Assembly (NCBI GenBank): GCA_037142435.1
Contig: JBAXAO010000038.1
Coordinates: 1 to 12,697, forward strand
Direction of reading: 5' to 3'
DNA: 12,697 nt
Source: CAIMZW01 sp037142435
GTDB taxonomy: Bacteria > Actinomycetota > Actinomycetes > Nanopelagicales > Nanopelagicaceae
Position 1 is the first letter of the stretch. The number at the start of each line of letters is the position of its first letter. This document shows positions 1 through 6,225 of this stretch, in pieces. A model generated the notes under the pieces. That model did no database searches and was not told the origin of the DNA. It saw nothing but the letters and a program-made list of their open reading frames with translations. The position numbers were made by a program, and so were the translations under genes.

Positions 1-182
1 TGGCCCGCGGCTCGCGCATTCCACAGACCCAGCGGAGTCAGTCGATACGTGTGAATATGCTCGGGAGATTTTTCAAGTTCAGCAAAAGATGCAATTGCTC
101 GACGACATTCATCGGAAAGTGGATGATCAATATCGAGAAGTAAAGTCTTATCGCTTTGGACAATCAGCGGGCCATCAGTCAC
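1..182 (-). CDS. DNA repair helicase XPB, N-terminal fragment (runs off the left edge)
   Basis: My translation of the minus strand from a GTG at 182 gives 60 codons that stay open to the window edge. The peptide contains GPLIVQSDKTLLL near the start and ends with TPLGLWNARAAG. I recognise this as the conserved N-terminal region of the bacterial superfamily 2 helicase XPB (actinobacterial Ercc3), a 3'-5' ATP-dependent DNA helicase tied to repair. The helicase motifs lie outside the window. The GTG is chosen because the conserved sequence begins within three codons of it, and because its first eight bases overlap the stop of the upstream peptidase gene, which suggests translational coupling. 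The family assignment is from memory of the N-terminal sequence; the function of the missing part is inferred. Confidence 0.88.
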   Translation of the reverse strand, partial: MTDGPLIVQSDKTLLLDIDHPLSDECRRAIASFAELEKSPEHIHTYRLTPLGLWNARAAG

Positions 183-1251
183 GAATAAGTTCCTTAATAA
201 ATGCGTTGAGGAGTGTGATTCGATGCGGAATCGACGATACAAGAACATGCTCGTGTGGTGCATGGGCGCCGGCGCCAACGGCACCGAGACCATCAAGAAC
301 TTTGGCACCGGCAGCAGCAGCAAAGTTGCCGTCACTGGCTCCGCCAACAGCAGCATGACCAATAGGTTCCATACCGATGGCAGCAGCAACAAGTTCTAGC
401 CGATTGTAAAGATCTATAGTGGAAGAGAGTTCGAGAGGTGGGCGATTGATTCCGCCAGCAATATTTATTGAGGCTTCAGGGTGCTGGGCGCTCAACGCAT
501 GGATTGCTTGATCTACTCGAACGAGTTCATCTCTAGAAAATGAGCGGATATCGACATCCAGTGTGGCCAAAGCCGGAACCGTATTATTGGTTGTACCCGA
601 TGACATTGTTGTGGGAACAACGGTGGTGCCCGTTTCAGGATTTTCCAGTTGCAGGACCTGAATAACAATCGCGGCAATTTCGGCAGTGGCGTTAATTCCT
701 TTTTCTGGCTCAAGCCCAGCGTGAGCCGCCCTGCCGGTGACCGAGATCCGGTACATGGCAGTTCCTTTTCGCCCAGTCTTTACTTTTCCATCGACTGCAG
801 CTTCCAGGACAAGAACTGCTTTGGAAGTGGCCGCCACTTTTTGAATTAATTCTTTAGAGGTTTGGCTGCCAAGTTCTTCATCTGTGGTGGCGATCAGGGC
901 GACTTTGCGGGCAACCTCTGGAATATCAATGATGGCGTACAGGGCTTGCAAGAAGCCAACTTTCATATCAAATGTGCCAGGTCCCGATAACTCATCGCCG
1001 GTGATTTTCCAGGTTGGTTGAAAGGATCCGATGGGCCAGACCGTGTCTAAGTGGGCAAGCAAAACTACCTCTGGGTTTTCAGCGCCCCACCAAAATACCG
1101 GTCGACCTTTTTCTTGAAATATTTTTCCTGGGGCGCCTAACCGGAGTTCGGCGATTTGTGCGGCCAGTTCAACAACTGCTGAACAGGCGGCCAAATCGTC
1201 GCTGGGAGATTCGCACTCGACCAGAGATTTCAGATCAACTAAGAAGGTCAC
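175..1251 (-). CDS. M20 family metallopeptidase, carboxypeptidase G2-like
   Basis: A 358-aa protein of the zinc-dependent M20 family, which hydrolyses amide bonds of C-terminal or N-acyl amino acids. Visible motifs are AHLDTVWP (His67, Asp69), GPGTFDMK (metal-bridging Asp95), TDEELGS (catalytic Glu125 and metal Glu126), a probable third metal ligand at Glu150, GRAAHAG (His177, dimerisation region), GGASDGNF (303-310) and the late His330. HLDTVWP and the SDGNF block resemble glutamate carboxypeptidase (CPG2) more than DapE or ArgE. The substrate cannot be told from sequence. No signal peptide is visible, so it is probably cytoplasmic. Translation starts at GTG 1251, because an in-frame TAG lies only two codons upstream. 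It follows the helicase-associated gene by 42 bases and overlaps the XPB start by 8 bases, so it is probably cotranscribed with both. Confidence 0.9.
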   Translation of the reverse strand: MTFLVDLKSLVECESPSDDLAACSAVVELAAQIAELRLGAPGKIFQEKGRPVFWWGAENPEVVLLAHLDTVWPIGSFQPTWKITGDELSGPGTFDMKVGFLQALYAIIDIPEVARKVALIATTDEELGSQTSKELIQKVAATSKAVLVLEAAVDGKVKTGRKGTAMYRISVTGRAAHAGLEPEKGINATAEIAAIVIQVLQLENPETGTTVVPTTMSSGTTNNTVPALATLDVDIRSFSRDELVRVDQAIHALSAQHPEASINIAGGINRPPLELSSTIDLYNRLELVAAAIGMEPIGHAAVGGASDGNFAAAAGAKVLDGLGAVGAGAHAPHEHVLVSSIPHRITLLNAFIKELIRD

Positions 1252-1293
1252 GGGCTAATTCTGCCTTACTTCAAGGTTTTCATGAGGGTCACT

Positions 1294-3450
1294 TCACGCG
1301 GGGCTTACGCCAGTAATCCGAGGGATACGGAAATGCTGTAGTTCACCAGTGGCATGATCGCGCGCCAGCAAGGTGCCAAGCGAGATCGAGATGGGATCGA
1401 TCAGACGATTGGAAACCCCGCCATTCGTATCGGCGTAGCCAATAGTCAGACTGGCCTGCTCTTCGATGTATTGATTAAGTAAGTCCAACGTCTCGTTGGC
1501 AGTCGTACGCGGAATATCACGCGGTTTGTGAGCGCTGGCTTTTTCTCCGGCCCGAAGCGCGCGCACGGCTGATTGAATAATGATTTCGCTGGGACGGCCA
1601 ATTTCGCTGATAATTCGCGGAGGGCGCGGTCGCGACTTGGCACGTCTGGTCGCTGGCTGCATAACCAATATTCCTGTGGCATTTTCTATTGCGGGTAAAT
1701 ATCCAGCTTCACGAAGCCCCATCAAGACATCATTCATTTCAAGTTCAGAGATGATCACTTGCGGAGCCAATTTACGCAGACGCAGTGGTTCGCATCGCTT
1801 GTCATGCATGATCTGTTGAATAACGCCTTCGTCTTCACAACGGAGATAGCAATTTGCGTGGCCAACCCGTAGACGTCCATGTCTCTTAGCTACATCGTTG
1901 ATCAGGTACTCCAACGGCTGCGGCATCGGCGTCTTTGATGTCTTCTTAAGGAAGTCTTTTATCTGATCGCCAGTTTGACCATGATCAAGACCGCGTCTGA
2001 TGGATCCTTCACTGAATCTATAAACAGTTGCGCCGCCACGACTTTCGATATCGGCAATCGTGCCAATCATGTTTGCGAGTTCCAAAGTGAGCGGGCCAGG
2101 TGCAATTGCGCTGTTGTCGGCCTGAATCAAAATGTGATCAATGGGTTTGGGCAGCGCATCTTCTACGCCGAGCTTATCGCTGCCTTCAAGTATGGCAACG
2201 GCAAAAGAAGAAATAGCGCCCTGCCCAGTTAAGCCCAACCATTCTGCTTCGCGAAGTGACCACTCGATAAATTCAGCGTTGTGTCGTTGTGGACTGAGCC
2301 ATTGAGAGAGGTTGGTTATTGATGCCAGGCTGGCATCAATCTCGCGATGTGAATTAAGAATATTGAGAATTGTTTTGCGCGTGCTCGAGATGCCAGTTCT
2401 ATCCAGCTCGGGCCCAAGCGGAGCAATATTTTTACTTTCTACTTTGCCAATTAATCCGCTGACGCGAGAAGTTTCTAGCCATAAGGAAACCAATCCCTGC
2501 CACCGATCTTCATGGCTTTTGGTTAACCAAAGATCGAAGGCATTAGTCGGAAGAATCTGATCGTCACTGTCGATAACAACCAAGCCGGCTAGGTAAAGAA
2601 TCTCGGCTACAAATCCGGCGCAATTTTCATCGACTCCGAGATGCTCGGCCGAACGCTTTAAATCACGAACTCCAAGTCCGCCAGAGCGAAGTGCGACTGG
2701 AGGCTCATCAGACCAGTTGTGAGCGAGTTCTTCAACCCAACGGAGCAGCGTTGAAATATTGGCAATCGCGGCGCGGTCTACTTCTTTTTGCTTGCGAGTA
2801 GCGCCGGATATTTCTGGAGAGGTGTTAGAAATTTGAGCAAAGATCTTTCCGCCGCGAAGATGCATTCCAACTTCTCGAGGTAGGACAACGGTGTGGGAAT
2901 CCACGGCTTGCAAGAAGTTATTTTCCAAAAGCCAACCAATTGCCGCGCCCGGTTTTTTGGTGGCGCCGATCTGTCCACGAGGTGGACCCCAAACCAAACG
3001 AGAAAGGACATCTAGGGATGCTTTAGGCGCTTTCTTCAAATCATCGAGATTAATAACTCTGATGGTGTGTGGCCCGAGCCCAGCAGGTTCATCGCCCAAC
3101 ATGGTTCGCATATTTCCGGGCAGCCGATATTTCTTTTCGCCATCTTTATAAAGAAGAGCCCGGGTCCACAAATCATTTATGGCAAAGGTTGCAGATTCAT
3201 CAGTTATCGCAACAAGTTCTTTGACAGTAAAAGGTTCCGGCAGAGAAGAGGCAGCAATTAAGACATCATGTTGCCAGCGATTAAGCCCTTCGAGAGCACG
3301 CATCAAACTTGGAATCGAATTTGCTCGAGCTGCCAGAGCCGAAAGTTCTGTTGGAACCGGGCTCAGCAGATCAGGACGTGCGGAAAAGAGGTCAGCGATA
3401 GCCGCATCATCACGAGCGCGTAGCTCTTCGGCAAAGGAGATGGCAGACAT
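1294..3450 (-). CDS. Helicase-associated protein with Helicase_C_3 (XPB/Ssl2 N-terminal-like) domain
   Basis: A 718-aa soluble protein that contains no helicase motor of its own. Residues about 438-560 match the XPB/Ssl2 N-terminal-like domain (Helicase_C_3): they run from ILIQADNSAIAPGPL through ESRGGATVYRFS (469-480) to QPLEYLINDVAKRHGRLRVG (511-530). The N-terminal 200 residues look helical and winged-helix-like, with LFSARPDLL at 21-29. Residues about 662-715 resemble a WYL domain: LTIGYADTNGG, RLIDP, then FRIPRITGV. It corresponds to the conserved protein encoded beside XPB helicase in mycobacteria (Rv0862c next to Rv0861c, from memory), so a partner or regulatory role in repair is plausible but not demonstrated. 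The start is ATG 3450; a TANNNT hexamer 9 bases upstream and the lack of a clear Shine-Dalgarno sequence suggest a very short leader. Confidence 0.88.
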   Translation of the reverse strand: MSAISFAEELRARDDAAIADLFSARPDLLSPVPTELSALAARANSIPSLMRALEGLNRWQHDVLIAASSLPEPFTVKELVAITDESATFAINDLWTRALLYKDGEKKYRLPGNMRTMLGDEPAGLGPHTIRVINLDDLKKAPKASLDVLSRLVWGPPRGQIGATKKPGAAIGWLLENNFLQAVDSHTVVLPREVGMHLRGGKIFAQISNTSPEISGATRKQKEVDRAAIANISTLLRWVEELAHNWSDEPPVALRSGGLGVRDLKRSAEHLGVDENCAGFVAEILYLAGLVVIDSDDQILPTNAFDLWLTKSHEDRWQGLVSLWLETSRVSGLIGKVESKNIAPLGPELDRTGISSTRKTILNILNSHREIDASLASITNLSQWLSPQRHNAEFIEWSLREAEWLGLTGQGAISSFAVAILEGSDKLGVEDALPKPIDHILIQADNSAIAPGPLTLELANMIGTIADIESRGGATVYRFSEGSIRRGLDHGQTGDQIKDFLKKTSKTPMPQPLEYLINDVAKRHGRLRVGHANCYLRCEDEGVIQQIMHDKRCEPLRLRKLAPQVIISELEMNDVLMGLREAGYLPAIENATGILVMQPATRRAKSRPRPPRIISEIGRPSEIIIQSAVRALRAGEKASAHKPRDIPRTTANETLDLLNQYIEEQASLTIGYADTNGGVSNRLIDPISISLGTLLARDHATGELQHFRIPRITGVSPA

Positions 3451-3459
3451 AACTGGTCT

Positions 3460-3465
3460 ACATTA
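3460..3465 (-). promoter_or_regulatory. Candidate -10 element (TAATGT) for the helicase-associated gene
   Basis: On the minus strand TAATGT fits the actinobacterial TANNNT -10 pattern and ends 9 bases before the ATG at 3450. Transcription would begin 1-3 bases before the start codon, so the mRNA would be leaderless or nearly so. No convincing -35 hexamer is visible. The call rests on a short motif and position alone. Confidence 0.3.
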
Positions 3466-3513
3466 CAGAGGTAAGGTGAAGAGCGCCTCTTTCGCTATAA
3501 AACAAGCAACTTT

Positions 3514-4284
3514 CTAGCGCTTGCCTCGCCCGCGTGGTGAGAAGAGCGTTCCAATTGCGCCCAGCACTCCGATAGTTGGGCCTAATAATCTTGAGAGCGC
3601 GCGAGCACGTCTAAATTCATGAATCGGCCAGTTGTCCCTAATGGCGCGAATTTGTAAGAGCGCATCTGGATTAATAGCTCGCGGGTGCCCAACCGCAGTG
3701 AGCAGGGGAATGTCGTGATGGCTATCGGAATAAGCAAAGGATTGTGCCAGATCGATTCCGTGTGCTTCTGCAAGTGTCCGAATTGCGACGGCCTTCTCTT
3801 TGCCGTGCAGCAGGGCGCCAATCATCTTTCCGGTGTACTTGCCATCAATAATTTCAGCTTTGGTGCCGAGGGCACCGGTGAAGCCCAATCTCTTGGCGAT
3901 CAGGTTGGCCATATCCATCGGCGTCGCGGTTACCAACCAAACCTCTTCGCCCTTGTCCAGATGCTCTTGGGCAATTTCAATAGTGCCTTGCCACAGCGCG
4001 GGGGAGACGAATTCGTCGTAAATCTCTAGCCCGATCGTTTCGATCTCTTTCACATCGTGGCCACCAATAAAGTCGCAGGCAGCGCTCTGAATCTTCGCAA
4101 TTTCCTCTTTATTCTCTTTGCCCGTTAGGCGATAACGCAGATTGGCCAGCACAAAGGCCGAAATTTCGCGTTTAGTGAAGAACCCTCTTTGGTACATGCC
4201 CCGGCCCAGGAAGAAAAGGCTCGATCCACGGAGGATCGTGTTATCGACATCAAAGAAGGCGGCTCGCTTGGGGGTGAGTGCCAT
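3514..4284 (-). CDS. HAD-IB family hydrolase (SerB-like phosphatase)
   Basis: A 256-aa haloacid dehalogenase superfamily protein. All four HAD motifs are visible: DVDNT (nucleophile Asp12, general acid Asp14), VTATP (Thr119), HGKEKA (Lys162) and SDSHHD (Asp187, Asp191). The helical cap insertion between motifs I and II (about 20-110) and the YSDSHHDIPLL and VGHPRAINPD segments match HAD subfamily IB, which includes phosphoserine phosphatase and actinobacterial relatives that may act on phospholipid or sugar-phosphate substrates. The real substrate is unknown. The C-terminal 25 residues form a hydrophobic stretch (about 233-249) followed by a basic RGRGKR tail, which could touch the membrane. 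It starts divergently from the histidine phosphatase gene, with 51 bases between start codons. A TAGGGT hexamer six bases upstream of the ATG suggests a leaderless transcript. Confidence 0.9.
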   Translation of the reverse strand: MALTPKRAAFFDVDNTILRGSSLFFLGRGMYQRGFFTKREISAFVLANLRYRLTGKENKEEIAKIQSAACDFIGGHDVKEIETIGLEIYDEFVSPALWQGTIEIAQEHLDKGEEVWLVTATPMDMANLIAKRLGFTGALGTKAEIIDGKYTGKMIGALLHGKEKAVAIRTLAEAHGIDLAQSFAYSDSHHDIPLLTAVGHPRAINPDALLQIRAIRDNWPIHEFRRARALSRLLGPTIGVLGAIGTLFSPRGRGKR

Positions 4285-4290
4285 ATCGCA

Positions 4291-4296
4291 ACCCTA
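4291..4296 (-). promoter_or_regulatory. Candidate -10 element (TAGGGT), leaderless start of the HAD gene
   Basis: Read on the minus strand, TAGGGT fits TANNNT and is followed by six bases and then the ATG at 4284, the spacing expected for a leaderless mRNA. No Shine-Dalgarno sequence and no good -35 are visible. It faces away from the TATAGT element at 4323-4328. Confidence 0.4.
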
Positions 4297-4322
4297 GCGA
4301 AGCGCTGGAGGAAGGGCTCCTT

Positions 4323-4328
4323 TATAGT
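4323..4328 (+). promoter_or_regulatory. Candidate -10 element (TATAGT) for the cytochrome c maturation operon
   Basis: TATAGT fits the actinobacterial TANNNT consensus well and ends seven bases before the ATG at 4336, so transcription should begin at or next to the start codon. The expected -35 position (about 4300-4305) carries no TTGACA-like match. This is the only promoter I can place ahead of the tightly packed genes from 4336 to 8588. Confidence 0.5.
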
Positions 4329-4335
4329 TACCGCC

Positions 4336-4956
4336 ATGAGCGCCACTATCCACTTTCTCCGCCATGGAGAGGTCGAAAACCCCGAGAAGATCCTCTACGG
4401 CCGCCAACCAGGCTGGCGCCTGTCGGATCGGGGCCAGGAAATGGCCAAAACTGTCGCCGAATGGTCGACTTCCCTGGATTTGGGTGCCATTTTGGCCTCC
4501 CCGTTGCAGCGGGCCCAGGAAACCGCAGCTCCCGTGGCTGCTGCCCATGGATTGCCCATCATTACCGAGGATCGCTTGATCGAGGCGACCAATATCTTTG
4601 AAGGCCAAAAGTTCGAATTTGGCAGTGGCGTCCTTCGCCATCCCCGCTCGTGGCGCCACCTGTACAACCCGTGGAAGCCTTCGTGGGGCGAGCCTTATGA
4701 CGCGCAAATAAATCGCATGCTCGGTGCGCTCTTTGCAGCTCGTGATGCCGCCGGCGGCAAAGACGCCCTTTGCGTTTCTCATCAATTGCCGATTTGGATT
4801 TTGCGCTCGCAAGTCGAAGGTCGAAGCATGTTGCACGATCCCAGGAAGCGCGAGTGCACTTTGGCCTCAGTTACCAGTTTTGTATTGGATGATGACGGCA
4901 TGGTCAGCGATTTCTATTACACGGAACCTGCAAAGCATTTGTTGCCCACCAAATGA
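4336..4956 (+). CDS. Histidine phosphatase family protein (phosphoglycerate mutase-like)
   Basis: A 206-aa protein of the histidine phosphatase superfamily. FLRHG supplies the phosphorylated His10 with Arg9. SPLQRAQETA contributes Arg59, Glu83 lies in a family-typical place, and CVSHQLP supplies the second catalytic His149. These motifs show a phosphoryl-transfer enzyme, probably a phosphatase; the substrate is unknown, and glycolytic mutase activity should not be assumed. A longer open frame reaches back to 4189, but the homology begins at ATG 4336 and the extension would run into the divergent HAD gene. From memory, a gene of this type also precedes the TlpA, CcdA, ResB and CcsB genes in mycobacteria (Rv0525-Rv0529), so its link to cytochrome c maturation is conserved though unexplained. 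Its stop overlaps the tlpA-like start as ATGA. Confidence 0.9.
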   Translation: MSATIHFLRHGEVENPEKILYGRQPGWRLSDRGQEMAKTVAEWSTSLDLGAILASPLQRAQETAAPVAAAHGLPIITEDRLIEATNIFEGQKFEFGSGVLRHPRSWRHLYNPWKPSWGEPYDAQINRMLGALFAARDAAGGKDALCVSHQLPIWILRSQVEGRSMLHDPRKRECTLASVTSFVLDDDGMVSDFYYTEPAKHLLPTK

Positions 4957-5501
4957 AGAAATTGATAGCTCCGCTCATTGGAGTTCTACTTCTAGCAGGA
5001 TGTGGTGGCGGAATCTCCTCGCCCAACCAAAATAAATTTATATCGGGATCGGGTGCAGCGGTTTATATCAAAGCATCTGATCGCAAGATCGCGCCGAACA
5101 TCGTCGGGACAACAATCACCGGCGCAACTTTTTCTTCACCAAAGAATCAAGTCATTGTTCTTAACGTGTGGGCTTCGTGGTGCTCGCCTTGTAGAGCGGA
5201 GGCACCAACCCTTGAAGCTCTTTCTCAAAAATTTCCCAAAGTGCAATTTGTTGGGGTTTTGACTCGTGACAACGTCACGGCAGCACGGTCCTTCATTGAA
5301 CGATTCAAGTTGACATACCCGACAATCACAGATGATTCAGTACTTGCATCATTTCGTGGCTCGCTTCCACCAAATGCTATTCCGACCACACTCGTAATTG
5401 ATTCTTCTGGATATGTTGCAGCGCGAATTAGCGGTGCGGTGACTGTGGGATTGTTGACTGACTTAATTAATAAAGTTTCCGGTGATCCACGACATGCATG
5501 A
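4953..5501 (+). CDS. TlpA/ResA-family thiol-disulfide oxidoreductase, lipoprotein
   Basis: A 182-aa thioredoxin-fold protein exported and held on the outer face of the membrane. Residues 1-17 form a lipoprotein signal peptide: MKK, a hydrophobic core, and lipobox LAGC with the lipidated residue at Cys17. A linker leads into the AhpC/TlpA-type fold at about 50-175. The redox site is WCSPC with Cys77 and Cys80, and the conserved cis-proline is Pro144 in AIPTT. Its likely role is to reduce the CXXCH cysteines of apocytochrome c, using electrons from the CcdA protein encoded next, so that heme can attach. The start ATG overlaps the stop of the preceding gene by four bases, and the end overlaps the ccdA start by eight, which fits coupled translation. 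No clear Shine-Dalgarno sequence precedes it. Confidence 0.92.
   Translation: MKKLIAPLIGVLLLAGCGGGISSPNQNKFISGSGAAVYIKASDRKIAPNIVGTTITGATFSSPKNQVIVLNVWASWCSPCRAEAPTLEALSQKFPKVQFVGVLTRDNVTAARSFIERFKLTYPTITDDSVLASFRGSLPPNAIPTTLVIDSSGYVAARISGAVTVGLLTDLINKVSGDPRHA
5481..5487 (+). promoter_or_regulatory. Shine-Dalgarno-like site GGTGATC ahead of ccdA
   Basis: GGTGATC is complementary to the GATCACC near the 3' end of 16S rRNA (the downstream part of the extended anti-Shine-Dalgarno). It ends six bases before ATG 5494 and therefore favours that start over the GTG at 5482, which lies inside the site. An almost identical CCGGTGAT (6214-6221) stands four bases before the resB ATG at 6226. Confidence 0.4.
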
Positions 5502-6225
5502 TTTCTTAGTTAATCAAATTTTTGATGGCAACGTACTCGCAGCGATTCTGGTTGCGGCACTTGCTGGATTGATCTCCTTTTTTTCACCTTGTGTTATCCC
5601 CTTAGTTCCGGGTTATCTTTCTTATGCCGCAGGCATGACTGAAACCAGAACACGTGGTCGAGTAGCGCTAGGTTCAATACTTTTTGTTTTCGGATTCTCT
5701 GTTTTGTTCGTCTCTTACGGCGCTCTCTTTGGCGGTCTGGGTTCAACCATCTCCAATCACTCGACCTGGATTTCGGTCATTCTTGGCCTATTAACTATTG
5801 GTATGGGTATCGTTTTTCTCTTTAACCAGCGCTTTTATCGCTCTTTTAAACCCACCTGGAAGATAAAGGCTGGTTTGGTCGGCGCCCCAATTTTAGGCTT
5901 CCTCTTTGGCATCGGCTGGACCCCTTGCATCGGGCCAACACTTGGCGCCGTTCAGGCACTTTCATTTGAAAGTTCCAGCGCAGTTCGCGGTGCCATCCTC
6001 AGCGTCGCCTATTGCCTGGGTTTGGGTATCCCCTTTGTCTTAGTTGGAATCTTCTTTGATCAATCCCAAAAACTTCGTCGTGCTATTTCCAAACACGGGA
6101 ATCTGCTTACTAGATTCGGCGGCATCTTCCTTATCATTATCGGTATCTTGCAAGTGACTGGAATGTGGAATCATGTAATGAATTCGGTACGCGATGTCAT
6201 CTCTGGCTTTATCCCGGTGATTTAA
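5494..6225 (+). CDS. ccdA: Cytochrome c biogenesis protein CcdA
   Basis: A 243-aa integral membrane protein that moves reducing equivalents from cytoplasmic thioredoxin across the membrane to an extracellular thiol protein, here most likely the adjacent TlpA-like lipoprotein. Six hydrophobic segments are visible, at about 16-36, 58-80, 92-112, 127-150, 165-187 and 207-225. The two membrane cysteines that shuttle electrons are Cys33 in FFSPCVIPLVPG and Cys145 in GWTPCIGPTLG, both in the family's inverted-repeat context. I chose ATG 5494 (8-base overlap with the upstream gene) because a GGTGATC site lies six bases before it; GTG 5482 would add four residues. The stop codon directly abuts the resB start. 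The length is normal for the short CcdA form without DsbD-type extra domains. Confidence 0.95.
   Translation: MHDFLVNQIFDGNVLAAILVAALAGLISFFSPCVIPLVPGYLSYAAGMTETRTRGRVALGSILFVFGFSVLFVSYGALFGGLGSTISNHSTWISVILGLLTIGMGIVFLFNQRFYRSFKPTWKIKAGLVGAPILGFLFGIGWTPCIGPTLGAVQALSFESSSAVRGAILSVAYCLGLGIPFVLVGIFFDQSQKLRRAISKHGNLLTRFGGIFLIIIGILQVTGMWNHVMNSVRDVISGFIPVI

Noticed and set aside
89..358. 89-codon plus-strand open frame across the XPB and M20 genes
   Set aside because: It is a shadow of two recognisable minus-strand genes; the Ala/Pro-rich translation reflects reverse reading of the M20 C-terminus.
3179..3517. 112-codon plus-strand frame antisense to the helicase-associated gene start
   Set aside because: Arg/Ser/Ala-rich shadow translation with no motif; the minus-strand protein is convincing over its whole length.
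4189..4335. 49-codon N-terminal extension of the histidine phosphatase
   Set aside because: It would overlap the divergent HAD gene start. The family begins at MSATIHFLRHG, and a TATAGT element sits just before ATG 4336.
4294..4836. 180-codon open frame antisense to the histidine phosphatase gene
   Set aside because: The plus strand has a clear catalytic family with both active-site histidines. The antisense product shows no recognisable motif and its upstream region lies inside the phosphatase and TlpA genes.
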